Positions 53,901 through 62,855 of a stretch of DNA of 64,000 bases are shown here, one piece after another. The DNA comes from Phycisphaerae bacterium (lineage in GTDB: Bacteria > Planctomycetota > Phycisphaerae > Sedimentisphaerales > Anaerobacaceae): the NCBI GenBank assembly GCA_016782865.1, contig JADHXR010000018.1, positions 1 through 64,000 of the forward strand, read 5' to 3'. Position 1 is the first letter of the stretch, and the number at the start of each line of letters is the position of its first letter. The notes beneath the pieces are model-generated. The model made no database searches and was not told where the DNA came from. It saw only the letters and a list, made by a program, of their open reading frames with translations. The position numbers and the translations under genes were made by a program.

Positions 53901-54502
53901 GCAACAAGTTCGTCATCGATCATCGCACGCATATCGTCAAGCGTAAGCTGCTCGACCTTCTGGATTTCATGACTTGTGCGAAAACCGTCAAAAAAATGCA
54001 GGAAAGGCACCTGGCAAGCAAGTGTGGACTGCTGGGCGATGAGTGCGAAATCCATGACTTCCTGAATGCTGTTCGAACAAAGCATGGCGAAACCCGTCTC
54101 GCGACAGGTCATCACATCGGAATGGTCGCCGAATATCGAAAGTGCCTGGCAAGCCAACGAACGGGCCGATATGTGAAAAACAGTGGGCAGCAGCTCGCCG
54201 GCAATCTTGTACATGTTGGGAATCATCAGTAACAGGCCCTGCGAAGCCGTGAAGGTCGTTGTCAATGCGCCGGTTGCCAACGCACCGTGCACGGCGCCAG
54301 CGGCCCCCGCCTCCGACTGCATTTCCGTGACCGAGGGAACTGTACCCCAGATGTTCGCCTCGCCCTTGGCAGTCTTCGCATCGGAAATCTCCCCCATGGG
54401 CGAGCTTGGAGTAATTGGATATATTGCGATAACTTCGTTCGTGGCGTGAGCAACATATGCCGCCGCCGTGTTGCCTTCAATTATGACCATTTTGCGATTC
54501 AT
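50918..54502 (-). CDS. nifJ: Pyruvate:ferredoxin (flavodoxin) oxidoreductase
   Basis: 1194-residue fused PFOR that converts pyruvate and CoA to acetyl-CoA and CO2, reducing ferredoxin. The order is: pyruvate-binding domain (YPITPSSPMGE, about 29-39), gamma and beta domains, two [4Fe-4S] motifs (CIQCGTCSLVCPHA and CTGCGACVLGCPAK, about 690-770), the CAGCGETAY cluster ligands and the TPP-binding segment GDGWAYDIGYGG with LDTEVYSNTGGQMSKSTP. All are intact. A GGAG site precedes the ATG by 6 nt. This enzyme is a marker of anaerobic metabolism. Confidence 0.97.
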   Translation of the reverse strand: MNRKMVIIEGNTAAAYVAHATNEVIAIYPITPSSPMGEISDAKTAKGEANIWGTVPSVTEMQSEAGAAGAVHGALATGALTTTFTASQGLLLMIPNMYKIAGELLPTVFHISARSLACQALSIFGDHSDVMTCRETGFAMLCSNSIQEVMDFALIAQQSTLACQVPFLHFFDGFRTSHEIQKVEQLTLDDMRAMIDDELVAKHKARGLTPDRPMISGTAQNPDVYFQGRETVNKYYQAVPRIVQETMDKFAKIVGRQYHLFDYVGAPDAEKVIVVMGSAADTAHETLEYMVSKGEKVGVVKVRLFHPFGVEDFIAAMPVTTKKIAVLDRTKEPGSIGEPLYLNVRTAVGEAMGKGEAPFKGYPVIVGGRYGLGSKDFTPAMVKAVFDNLDTEKPKYEFTVGINEDVTNTSLEVDETFDVPDEGFFSGLFYGLGSDGTVGANRNSIKIIGDLTDNYAQAYFVYDSKKAGAVTVSHLRFGDKLIRRPYLVSKADFVACHNPAFLEQFDMLTPAREGTPFLLTSSHGPDEVWDTLPQEVQKQIIDKKLKFYVIDAIGIAQELGLGARINVIMQTAFFKISNVIAIDAAVKAIKDAIKSSYGKKGQKVVDMNNAAVDAALDNIHEVKVSGAVTSKARMRQLVPDDAPDFVKEVTAELMAFRGDDLPVSKMPDDGKFPTGTTKYEKRNVAVNVPQWEPNVCIQCGTCSLVCPHATIRIKAYDEKHLKGAPPTFKSVEAKGKAFSGMKFTVQVAPEDCTGCGACVLGCPAKEKDENKEPTGRRAINMVFQEPVREPERENYAHFLSIPNTNPELFNAASVKGSQLIEPLFEYSGACAGCGETAYVKLMTQLFGDRAFIGNATGCSSIYGGNLPTTPYTKDINGRGPTWSNSLFEDCAEFAMGMRLTVDKFKDRALGLLEIVADKGCVDRALAQEIRQAALADDPAQSAVDEQRARVDKLNAQCRKSDCPDCKQLLSVADYLVRKSVWALGGDGWAYDIGYGGVDHVLASGANVNVLVLDTEVYSNTGGQMSKSTPRAAVAKFAAGGKLMPKKDMGLLAMTYGNIYVAKVAMGANTSHTVKALVEAESYPGPSLILAYAHCIAHGINMTTGYEEQKKAVTCGHWPLYRFDPRLKADGKNPLQLDSKAPTTKFEDYAYGENRYRTLKQAKPEVAADLMKLSASDAAERYALMEQLANLKCDK

Positions 54503-54883
54503 AGTCTCTCCATGTTAAGTTAAAAACAAAGCCCCAAGCAATCCATTTCAATAACATCCCTCCCCACAGACATCTTCACAGTGCTCGGGGCACGGAAAAC
54601 AACCTTATACAATCTTTCATTGGATTAGGCAATAGTAAATTTGGCTCGAACCGAGGCGCCGTCGAAAAACTGATTCATGGATTTCAGCCATATCAAGGCC
54701 AATCTGAGAAGTGCACGAGGAGCGAAGGGTGCCTGAGTCTGAGAGTCGGCCGGGTCGCATATCGAAAGAAAACTACAGAACCCTGTTGATTTGTCCGAGA
54801 ATTAAGTTGTACTGATGGGTTACCATCGTAGGACAACTTGTTAGCAGAAAATGCCGGTAGTACGGCGAATTTGGGAGCAAGTC
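54503..54883. other. Intergenic region between divergent genes
   Basis: 381 bases between the PFOR gene (minus) and the protease gene (plus). It must hold both promoters, but no convincing box or repeat is visible. The GGGAGC site near 54873 serves the protease. Confidence 0.5.
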
Positions 54884-57298
54884 ATGAATAAGACATCTCT
54901 AATTACTGCAATTGGTTTGATATACCTTTCGGTCTCATTTGTGACTGAGGTGAGTTTCGCACGGCAGGCATCCACCGGAAGGAGAGTTCTGATCCGTTTC
55001 AAAGATGGGACCGGGCGCCCGGCAGCTCAGAGACGCAGAAACATGGTGCGGAATTTGGGCGGGGATGTCCATCATTCGTTCCATTTTGTGCCTGTTGTGT
55101 CCGCTCGCTTGCCCGAAAGGCTCATTGCCAGAATGAAAGAACGCGCGGATGTCGCTCATGTGGAAGACGACATCGTGATGCGCGCCGTGGCACAGACAAC
55201 TTGCTGGTCCGTGGAGAAGATAGGCGCTGAAACGGCATGGACGACAAGCACAGGTGAGGGCGTGGATGTGGCAATTCTCGATACCGGGATAGACTACGAC
55301 CATCCGGATCTGGTTGACAACATTGCCGGCGGCATCAACTACCAGGGGACGGGCTGGAGAGACGGCAGCACGAACAGACGCTACTGGAACGACCGGTTTT
55401 GGCATGGCACACATTGTGCGGGAATAGTCGCCGCCTCAGACAATAACATCGGCTCGGTAGGTGTTGCACCCGGTGCGAACTTATGGGCCGTGAAAGTTCT
55501 TGGGAACGATGGCAGCGGTTACGTCAGCGACATCGTTCAGGGGATCGAATGGTGTGAAGACAACGGCATAGAAATCATCTCAATGAGTCTCGGAGGCGGT
55601 GACAGCCCGACGATGAAGGAGGCATGTGACAACGCCTACAACGCCGGCATATTGCTGGTTGCCGCGGCGGGCAACGATTACGGCGGCCCAGTGATTTACC
55701 CGGCCGCCTACGATTCGGTCATCGCGGTTTCGGCAACAGATTCCGATAACAACTTGGCTGATTTCTCGAATGTCGGCGCGGAAATCGAGCTGGCGGCGCC
55801 TGGCGTATCCATCTTCTCTACCTACCCAAACGGCGGATATGCGACCGCAGGCGGTACGTCGATGGCCTGTCCGCACGTGGCGGGGGTCGCAGCGTTGGCC
55901 TGGAGCAGTTCAAACACGGATGTCCGTGCCACACTTCAGCTAAGTGCCTCCGATATTGGACTTACGACCTTGGAGCAAGGTTGGGGGATTGTCAATGCTG
56001 CTGCGGCAGTTGAGACGCCGGCAGGAAATCAGGCGCCGATAGCCGTCGCCGGAGCAGATCAAAGTGTGAGGGTAGGGTCCGCCGTACAACTGGATGGCTC
56101 CGGGAGCACCGACCCGGATGGTGACAGCATCACCTACGAATGGACTCTCATCCGGCCGGGGCCCAGCGCCGCTGTGCTTTCGGGCACTACAACAGCGGAA
56201 CCAACTTTTGTAGCCGACGTGGAAGGAACATATAAAGTAGAACTTCAAGTCTACGATGGCGTTCTGAGCGATTTCGACACCGTGATGATCACCGCTCAGC
56301 CGAACAAGGCGCCGACGGCCAATGCCGGGCCCGACCAGACCGTTTCTGATGCCGACGGTAGTGGCTCGGAAGGTGTGGTCCTCGATGGTTCCGCTTCCGA
56401 TGATCCTGATGGCAATGTCGCAACTTATAAATGGACTGAGGGTAACACGGTACTAGGGAAGGACATGACGATCAGTCCGGCCCTTTCAGTCGGAACACAC
56501 AACATTACCTTGGCCGTTACCGACAATGAGGGGGCTGATGATACCGACGAGGTGACAATTGTCGTGGAAGCCAACCGTGGACCATCTGCGAGCTTTACCT
56601 ATTCTCCAGGTGATCCGACTGTCGATCAGGTAGTGACTTTCGATGGCTCCAGTTCCTCCGATCCCGATGGCACAATCACCGATTACAGTTGGGACTTCGG
56701 CGACGGTAGCAACCTTGACACTGAGAGCGGCGCCAACCCGAGTCATTCCTACTCTTCCTCCGGGCAGTACACGGTTGCTTTGACGGTAACGGACAATGCG
56801 GGCGCCACAGATGTGGACAACGCCACCGTGATCGTTGTTGAGGCCGCCGCCGAGCTTACGGTATTCCTCGACAGTTTTGAGTCGTCAGTTGCCTGGTCTG
56901 CGAACTGGAGTCAGGATGGCCAGAATGATTGGCAACGAAGAAAAGCCAGACCGTATGACGGCAGTTACTCCGCTCAAGTCAATGGTAGAGCCACGAACGC
57001 ACAACTAATCTCCACGAACATAGATCTACAGGCAAGAACAAATGCGACCATTGCTTTCTGGTGGTTCATCGAGCGGGGCCTTGATTACGGAGAATATCTT
57101 GCCTTTGACGTTTCTACAGATGGCGGCGGTTGGGTCGAGAAGGCTGCGTTAACGGGCAACTTTGACCAAGAAGACACATGGCACTACACGCAAGTTGATT
57201 TAATGGATATAGGCAACCTCAGGATTCGATTCAGAGGAACCATGTCGGGTTCCCGAGAGGATGCTTACGTTGACATGGTCGAGGTCATCGCGTGGTAA
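54884..57298 (+). CDS. Secreted subtilisin-like protease with PKD domains
   Basis: 804 residues from ATG 54884, with GGAG 8 nt upstream. A signal peptide (1-27) and an inhibitor-I9-like prodomain (about 32-100) are followed by an S8 catalytic domain. Its triad is Asp133 (ILDTGIDYDH), His174 (HGTHCAG) and Ser326 (GGTSMACPHVAG), with oxyanion Asn264. Three PKD-type modules follow (about 393-680; APIAVAGADQSV, APTANAGPDQTV, SASFTYSPGDPTV). The last domain begins LTVFLDSFESSVAWSANW and resembles a jelly-roll. It should be active in the periplasm or outside. It stands alone on the plus strand. Confidence 0.92.
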   Translation: MNKTSLITAIGLIYLSVSFVTEVSFARQASTGRRVLIRFKDGTGRPAAQRRRNMVRNLGGDVHHSFHFVPVVSARLPERLIARMKERADVAHVEDDIVMRAVAQTTCWSVEKIGAETAWTTSTGEGVDVAILDTGIDYDHPDLVDNIAGGINYQGTGWRDGSTNRRYWNDRFWHGTHCAGIVAASDNNIGSVGVAPGANLWAVKVLGNDGSGYVSDIVQGIEWCEDNGIEIISMSLGGGDSPTMKEACDNAYNAGILLVAAAGNDYGGPVIYPAAYDSVIAVSATDSDNNLADFSNVGAEIELAAPGVSIFSTYPNGGYATAGGTSMACPHVAGVAALAWSSSNTDVRATLQLSASDIGLTTLEQGWGIVNAAAAVETPAGNQAPIAVAGADQSVRVGSAVQLDGSGSTDPDGDSITYEWTLIRPGPSAAVLSGTTTAEPTFVADVEGTYKVELQVYDGVLSDFDTVMITAQPNKAPTANAGPDQTVSDADGSGSEGVVLDGSASDDPDGNVATYKWTEGNTVLGKDMTISPALSVGTHNITLAVTDNEGADDTDEVTIVVEANRGPSASFTYSPGDPTVDQVVTFDGSSSSDPDGTITDYSWDFGDGSNLDTESGANPSHSYSSSGQYTVALTVTDNAGATDVDNATVIVVEAAAELTVFLDSFESSVAWSANWSQDGQNDWQRRKARPYDGSYSAQVNGRATNAQLISTNIDLQARTNATIAFWWFIERGLDYGEYLAFDVSTDGGGWVEKAALTGNFDQEDTWHYTQVDLMDIGNLRIRFRGTMSGSREDAYVDMVEVIAW

Positions 57299-57389
57299 CA
57301 GCCGGTTTTTGCGTGGCGTTCAAGGCGTTGCAAAAATAGTAATCTTGGCGTGAAGGGGTCACCCGGCAGCGGCCCTTCCACGTATCATG

Positions 57390-57866
57390 CTACTGCTCAA
57401 AACCGAAAACATCGAGCCATTGGTTCGTTTCGCTTTCGCTAAGCCCATGCCTCTTTGCAGCGGGCTCTCTCGCCGGTCTTCTTCGCTTTAGCTGTTTCTG
57501 TACATTGTCCCAGAAAGCTTCTGACTTCAGCGAGCTGCACCTTCTCGTGTGGGCTGCCTTTCGCAACCTCCGGTCGCTGCTGACAATAGTCAATCTCTTC
57601 GGTGAGGTGCTCGCACTTATTTTATCCTCAATTACCGTGTCGGCATCAGCACTCAGGCCCCCAAAGAGGACTTCAAGATTGCTTATACCGTCGAAGCCGC
57701 TTTTATCCGGCGGTCCCGTGCCGTCAAAAATCATTTCCCCGGACCGGCCGATCAGGTTCAGATACCTGCCCACGATTCTGCACAACTCAACATCCCCGAT
57801 CGCCCCGGGTGCTTCTTCGGCCTTGAGTATCGCATGCAATAAATTGTAACCGTCAATGATAAACAT
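57390..57866 (-). CDS. NYN-domain (YacP-like) RNA endonuclease
   Basis: 158-residue PIN-like NYN nuclease. It begins MFIIDGYNLLHAI, with the conserved Asp5, and has further acidic positions in FDGTGPPD and the SADADTVIEDKI and TIVSSDRRL segments, together making the metal site. The family member Rae1/YacP cleaves mRNA in Bacillus. It lies 62 bases after pyrC, the same strand, and may be the last gene of the pyr operon. Confidence 0.85.
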   Translation of the reverse strand: MFIIDGYNLLHAILKAEEAPGAIGDVELCRIVGRYLNLIGRSGEMIFDGTGPPDKSGFDGISNLEVLFGGLSADADTVIEDKISASTSPKRLTIVSSDRRLRKAAHTRRCSSLKSEAFWDNVQKQLKRRRPAREPAAKRHGLSESETNQWLDVFGFEQ

Positions 57867-57928
57867 AGCTTATAGTTCGTAGTCGTCGCAATGGAAGCTA
57901 TCAACTTCGAGTCGCCGGCAATTGGGAT

Positions 57929-59224
57929 TTATGCTTCGAATCTCATCTCACCGCCGACGATTGTTCTTTCCACTCTGCCCTTGACCACCCAGTTGTGATA
58001 GGGACAGTTTCGACTCTTGGATCTGAACTTGCTCACGTCGATCTTATACTCGGCATTCGGGTTGATAATGGTCACGTCGGCCTGTTTGCCTATGCCGAGC
58101 GTGCCCTTGTCAATGCCGATTACCTTAGCCGGCTTTTCCGTCATAAGATGGATCAATCCGGGCCAGTCCAGAATGCCCGGCTCAATTAGTGCCTTGACAT
58201 AAAGACCGAGCGCACATTCCAGAGACGCAATGCCGAAAGGAGCGGCCAGGAATTCCAACTCCTTTTCGCTTTGCAGGTGCGGGGCGTGGTCGCTCGCCAA
58301 AGCGTCAACCAGTCCATCGGCAATCGCCTGCTTGAGAGCATCAATATCTTTTTGTCCTCGCAAAGGCGGGTTTACCTTAAAGTTGGTGTCATATTCACCA
58401 CAGCACTCCTCGGTTAAGAGTAAATGGTGCGGCGCGACCTCGCAGGTCATGGGCGGGCCATCATTCTTGGCGGCGCGTATCAGCTCGACCGACCCGGCCG
58501 TCGAGATATGCTGAGCGTGGTAACGGACCTTCGCCTTCTTGATAAGCTGGATGTCACGCCACAGTATAGCCTCCTCGGCCAGCGGGTCTATTCCCGGCAG
58601 GCCGAGAATAGTCGACTGGTAACCCGAATTCATAACCCCTTTGCCGGCAATTCGATCGTCCTGGCAATGCTGGGCGATGACCACATCGAACATGGTCGCG
58701 TATTTCAGGGCCCTGAGCATAACCGCCGGGTCCTGGACCCCCCTGCCGTCGTCGGTAAAACCCACTGCCCCGGCCTGAGCCATAAATCCCATCTCTGCCA
58801 GCTCGACCCCTTCGAGTCCTTTTGTGATGGCACCCATTGTGTAAACATGGGTCTTTCGAGCCTGCCTGGCTTTTCTATGAACGTATTCGACATCCGTCTC
58901 GCATTGTATCACAGGGTTTGTATTCGGCATGCAAACGACAGAAGTGAAACCGGCCGCCACCGCAGCCGCCGAACCGCTCGCTATAGTCTCTTCCTCTTCA
59001 TCACCGGGCTCACGAAAATGAACGTGAATGTCAATCAGGCCCGGCACTACCAATTTACCCGAGGCGTCAACGACCGTAAAGTTACAGTCTCCACGCCCTC
59101 TATCGGCGATCTTCTCCCGGACCTCTGCGATTATTCCCTCGACGATCGACACATCGCATTTCTTGTCGATCCCGTTCGCAGGGTCGATCACCCGTCCGTT
59201 CTTTATTAGCAGTCCGGAATTCAT
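57929..59224 (-). CDS. pyrC: Dihydroorotase
   Basis: 431 residues, type I class. Converts carbamoyl-aspartate to dihydroorotate. Metal ligands His67 and His69 are in DIHVHFREPG. Later ones are in the segments VIAQHCQDD, RYHAQHISTAGSVE and ALASDHAPH, with the last Asp catalytic. Complete. It follows pyrB by 31 nt, in the order pyrR-pyrB-pyrC, so the enzyme works on the product of PyrB. Confidence 0.96.
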   Translation of the reverse strand: MNSGLLIKNGRVIDPANGIDKKCDVSIVEGIIAEVREKIADRGRGDCNFTVVDASGKLVVPGLIDIHVHFREPGDEEEETIASGSAAAVAAGFTSVVCMPNTNPVIQCETDVEYVHRKARQARKTHVYTMGAITKGLEGVELAEMGFMAQAGAVGFTDDGRGVQDPAVMLRALKYATMFDVVIAQHCQDDRIAGKGVMNSGYQSTILGLPGIDPLAEEAILWRDIQLIKKAKVRYHAQHISTAGSVELIRAAKNDGPPMTCEVAPHHLLLTEECCGEYDTNFKVNPPLRGQKDIDALKQAIADGLVDALASDHAPHLQSEKELEFLAAPFGIASLECALGLYVKALIEPGILDWPGLIHLMTEKPAKVIGIDKGTLGIGKQADVTIINPNAEYKIDVSKFRSKSRNCPYHNWVVKGRVERTIVGGEMRFEA

Positions 59225-59255
59225 CGTTGGCAGTTCGTCGCAAAATAATCAATTA

Positions 59256-60239
59256 TCAATAATCAATTCTCTGTGCCGCCGCCTGGTTGACCAGAAACAG
59301 CACCGCCATTCTGACAGCCAGACCATTGGTAACCTGCTCGAGTATCACGCTGTTGCGACCATCGGCAACCTCACTTTCGATTTCCAGGCCTCTATTGATC
59401 GGCCCAGGGTGCATCACCAATATATCAGACTTGGCTCTCTTCATGCGCTCGGCGGTCAGCCCGAAATAGTGCGAGTACTCCCTGATCGATGGAAAAGGAT
59501 TGCCCCCCAGCCGCTCGAACTGAATCCTAAGCATGTTTATGACATCGACCTTGTCAATAACCTCGTCGAGGCAATAGCTTACCTTCACTGGCAATCTCTC
59601 GACCTGTGCGGGCATCAGTGTCGGCGGACCGACAAACGTCACTTCTGCGCCCAGCTTTGTCATAGCCCACATGTCACTGCGAGCCACGCGCGAGTGCGCA
59701 ACATCGCCGACAATCGCTATCTTCAAACCTTCGAGCGTCCCTTTGATCTTACGAATCGTATAGACGTCGAGGAGGCCCTGCGTCGGGTGCTCACAATATC
59801 CATCTCCGGCATTGACCACACAGGCGTTTATGTTTCTGCTCAAAAGCCTCGACGCCCCGCCGGCGCTATGTCGCACGACAACGATATCGATCCCCATCGC
59901 TTCCAGATTTCTCGCCGTGTCCAGGAGCGTCTCGCCCTTGCTGACCGAGCTGGCCTTCTTCGTGAACTCTATGATATCGGCGCTCAATCGATTTGCGGCC
60001 AGGGCAAAACTGGTTCGCGTTCGCGTGCTGTCCTCGAAGAAAAGATTCACGACAACCTTGCCTCGCAGAGGAGGCGCTTTCTTGACCGAGCGGGTGCTTA
60101 TCTGCTCAAAACCAACCGCCGTGTCGAGAATATAGCCGATCTCCTCGGCGCTGAGTTCTCGCAACCCGAGCAAATGCTTGCGATTCCATTTCAATTGCTT
60201 ACTCTTCCTTTTCACGAAAGCGCTCGCCGTGATTCGCAC
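59256..60239 (-). CDS. pyrB: Aspartate carbamoyltransferase catalytic subunit
   Basis: 327 residues. The carbamoyl-phosphate motif (FFEDSTRTRTSF, about 67-78) and HPTQGLLDVYTI are diagnostic. The start is GTG 60239, 11 nt after the pyrR stop; a later GTG at codon 9 is possible, because the usual family start is near KWNRKHLLGL. No pyrI regulatory subunit is present. Confidence 0.95.
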   Translation of the reverse strand: MRITASAFVKRKSKQLKWNRKHLLGLRELSAEEIGYILDTAVGFEQISTRSVKKAPPLRGKVVVNLFFEDSTRTRTSFALAANRLSADIIEFTKKASSVSKGETLLDTARNLEAMGIDIVVVRHSAGGASRLLSRNINACVVNAGDGYCEHPTQGLLDVYTIRKIKGTLEGLKIAIVGDVAHSRVARSDMWAMTKLGAEVTFVGPPTLMPAQVERLPVKVSYCLDEVIDKVDVINMLRIQFERLGGNPFPSIREYSHYFGLTAERMKRAKSDILVMHPGPINRGLEIESEVADGRNSVILEQVTNGLAVRMAVLFLVNQAAAQRIDY

Positions 60240-60250
60240 GTTGCGTTTAG

Positions 60251-60778
60251 CTATTCGATAACAACCTCGTCTTTTCCATCCGACTCGACAAATCTTACCT
60301 GCACCAGCTTGTCGGCGGCGGCATCACTTTTGTAACCGGCGTAGTCGGCTTGTATGGGCAACTCCCGGCCAAGCCTGTCAACAAGAACCGCCAGTTTTAA
60401 CACCATCGGCCGGCCCAGATCGGTCAGGGCATCCATCGCTGCGCGCGTCGACCGGCCGGTCTGCAGAACATCATCCACAAGAATAATGACTTTGCCGTCT
60501 ATATCGAAGCCTATTTCAGTGGTCCGAACCTGTGGTTGGCCCACTCCCTGCGGCGAGTTCAGGTCGTCACGGTAGAGCGTTATGTCCAGAGTTCCACACG
60601 GAACATCCCTGCCAAGTTTGTCCGCCAGGCGAGCCGACAGCCGCTGAGCCAGAACCTCTCCGCGGCTGCGAATGCCGATCGTGGCAATGTCCGAACCGGC
60701 GGGCACGTCCGAAACAATGAGCCCGGCCAAGTCCTCGATAATCCGTTCGATTTTTGTGGAATCCAGGATTACTTTCAT
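60251..60778 (-). CDS. pyrR: PyrR bifunctional pyr-operon regulator / uracil phosphoribosyltransferase
   Basis: 175 residues from ATG 60778; the 28 codons upstream of it do not fit the family. The PRPP-binding motif is VIILVDDVLQTGRSTRAA (about 97-113). It starts MKVILDSTKIERIIEDLA. In Gram-positive bacteria PyrR binds leader RNA to attenuate the operon when UMP is high. Here it is the first gene of pyrR-pyrB-pyrC. I looked for the PyrR-binding loop in the 288-base leader and found only a simple hairpin. Confidence 0.92.
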   Translation of the reverse strand: MKVILDSTKIERIIEDLAGLIVSDVPAGSDIATIGIRSRGEVLAQRLSARLADKLGRDVPCGTLDITLYRDDLNSPQGVGQPQVRTTEIGFDIDGKVIILVDDVLQTGRSTRAAMDALTDLGRPMVLKLAVLVDRLGRELPIQADYAGYKSDAAADKLVQVRFVESDGKDEVVIE

Positions 60779-60850
60779 CTTTTCACAATACACCTTCACA
60801 AAACCAGTCTGAATATCGCCGCGAGTATAGCAGGTCTGACCGTTAACGAC

Positions 60851-60870
60851 AAGATTTCTCACGAAATCTT
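60851..60870. repeat. Perfect hairpin in pyr leader
   Basis: AAGATTTC-TCAC-GAAATCTT: an 8-bp stem with a 4-nt loop, 73 bases before pyrR on the minus strand. It lacks a T-run in either direction, so it is not an ordinary terminator. Confidence 0.6.
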
Positions 60871-61065
60871 AAAAACACGCGTTTCCTGCATTGAAAATCG
60901 GTAGATTGTCCGAGCCGATGGCGATTATTTACTTGAAAATGGGGCCTGTTTATAGTATCATAGTGGCTGGAGCGTATTGGAAAGAAGGTAACGGTTTTGG
61001 AGGTTGGCAATCGGAAGGGTAACCTCGCTCCGCGTGCACTTTCGCGCCGCCTCTGGAGTTAAAGA

Positions 61066-62841
61066 GTGACAGAAAGGGCCGGTAAAATCCGTCTATCGAG
61101 ACTGACATCCTGCATTGTGCTGCTGTTCTGCGCTGCCGGAGTCGTTGCAGGAACCGAGGATCTGCGAACCGGCGACAGTCTCCAGCCCCAGGGATTGAAA
61201 CACGCCGGGATTTATGATCTCAAAGAACTAGACCCCACCCTCGACGGAACCGGCGTGAAGTTCGGCGTCATCTGTCGAGTCTTCACCTATCTCGCCGATG
61301 AGCCGCAGAACGATTATCGCCCCGCGATCGAGCATAGTTGCTTTACAAACGCCCCGTTCACCTTCTACGACAGCGCAGAGCTGCCCCCAGGCGCGTCGCC
61401 GCACTCGACGGCCATCTGCTCCATACTTTTCGGCGAGGATCCCACGGCATTTCACCCAAAGCTTGGACAATTCTATTACGAGGGTGCAGTGCCGAAAGCT
61501 ACGGCCAACATTTATGAATTCGAGCATTTCCTGTTCAATAATGTCAGCCGACACCTGCGACCGGATGAAGACATTATAGCCGCAAGCATAGGCAGCCCAT
61601 TCGAAGATTGGGGGACGCGGGGCATTGAGGCGTTGGCCGAGCACTACGGGACTATTGTCGTAGCCGGCATCGGCAACGGGGACGATGCCAGTCACCCTGT
61701 CCTTTATCCCGGCGCCGGCGGCAATGTCATCGGCGTTGGCGTGGTTGACTCGGTTAACAGCGACGATCCTGCGACCAACCTGGCACATTTTGCTCTAGCT
61801 TACCCCGAGCATTCGAGTTTCGGTCCGACCGCCAACGGGCGATCGAAGCCCGACATAGTCGCCCCTGGCAACTGTCTCGCCGCCGGACTGAATGACCCCG
61901 ATGGGTATGAGGCAACCGGTGACTGGTCGAGTTTTTCAACACCCGTAGTCGCCGGAGCAGTCGGCTTGCTTGTCCAGAAGGCCAAGCAGGATCCGGCCCT
62001 GGGTTCTGCCGTATCAGCCGAAGGCGGAAACTGTGTCATCAAGGCTATTCTTCTGAACTCGGCAACCAAACTGCCATACTGGCACAAAGGCCGGCTCCAG
62101 AGCGACGACGACCACATCGCACCGCTGGACCACATCCAGGGTGCAGGCATGTTGAATGCAGCAGGCGCCTATGAACATTTGGTTGCCGGGCACATGAAAC
62201 CAGGCGACGTGCTGACGACCGGCTGGGATCTGAACGTGCTCACCGAGAGTGAGAATCCGGGCTACATCTACAGGATCACGCTTGCCGAGCCCACCGACGG
62301 TTTTGTCACCGCAACAATCGCCTGGAACAGGCACTTCGAGAGGGATTTTCCTTTTGAGCCGCTACCGGAGAAAGACGGCAATCTCCGGATCGAGCTCTGG
62401 GCGGTTGACCCTGCTGATCATGACAACGACTATCTGCTCGACTACAGTGACAGCCCGGTGGACAATGTTGAGCACATCCACGTCGCTGCTGATCCCAATT
62501 ATACCGACTATGAAATATTCGTTTCCTTCAGCAGCATCGACCAGCAGCAGGAGCCGAAAGCGAATCAGCTATATGCTCTGGCCTGGACGGTCAGCGAAAA
62601 GCAGGAAACAGACAACATCCTTTGGTACGATCTGAACGCTGACGGCATCGTCAACGACCTGGACATTATCGAAGCACTCAATAATCTGTCTAACAGCGAT
62701 AAGTTGCCGAACAGCTACTTGCTCGGCGACATCAATCCCGATGGCGCGATCGATGCCAAAGACTTGGGGGAGCTTTTGAACCAAACCAAGAACAATCGCC
62801 GGGCCGACTGGCATGTTCAACAGGAAAACAAGTCCGGATAA
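61066..62841 (+). CDS. S8-fold protein with altered catalytic site, dockerin C-terminus
   Basis: 591 residues from GTG 61066, with GGAG 8 nt upstream. A signal peptide covers about 1-29. The S8 fold is recognisable: the His region ASPHSTAICSIL (His113), oxyanion GIGNGDD (Asn204), SKPDIVAPG, and the Ser region DWSSFSTPVVAGAVG (Ser291). But the first catalytic position, where S8 enzymes have DTG, reads GVKFGVICRVFT, with Cys70 in place of Asp. A dockerin pair (DLNADGIVNDLDIIEALNNL; DINPDGAIDAKDLGELLNQ) ends the protein. It is probably a pseudo-protease or an enzyme with changed mechanism. It lies 14 nt before a phosphoesterase gene. Confidence 0.8.
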   Translation: MTERAGKIRLSRLTSCIVLLFCAAGVVAGTEDLRTGDSLQPQGLKHAGIYDLKELDPTLDGTGVKFGVICRVFTYLADEPQNDYRPAIEHSCFTNAPFTFYDSAELPPGASPHSTAICSILFGEDPTAFHPKLGQFYYEGAVPKATANIYEFEHFLFNNVSRHLRPDEDIIAASIGSPFEDWGTRGIEALAEHYGTIVVAGIGNGDDASHPVLYPGAGGNVIGVGVVDSVNSDDPATNLAHFALAYPEHSSFGPTANGRSKPDIVAPGNCLAAGLNDPDGYEATGDWSSFSTPVVAGAVGLLVQKAKQDPALGSAVSAEGGNCVIKAILLNSATKLPYWHKGRLQSDDDHIAPLDHIQGAGMLNAAGAYEHLVAGHMKPGDVLTTGWDLNVLTESENPGYIYRITLAEPTDGFVTATIAWNRHFERDFPFEPLPEKDGNLRIELWAVDPADHDNDYLLDYSDSPVDNVEHIHVAADPNYTDYEIFVSFSSIDQQQEPKANQLYALAWTVSEKQETDNILWYDLNADGIVNDLDIIEALNNLSNSDKLPNSYLLGDINPDGAIDAKDLGELLNQTKNNRRADWHVQQENKSG

Positions 62842-62855
62842 TTCTCGACCGACAA

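Noticed and set aside
59028-60335. 435-residue plus-strand frame across pyrC and pyrB
   Set aside because: It is antisense to two clearly identified pyrimidine genes and has no protein-like motif.
60779-61065. PyrR-dependent attenuator in the pyr leader
   Set aside because: The only clear hairpin has no T-run and no match to the PyrR-binding loop; evidence too weak to call.
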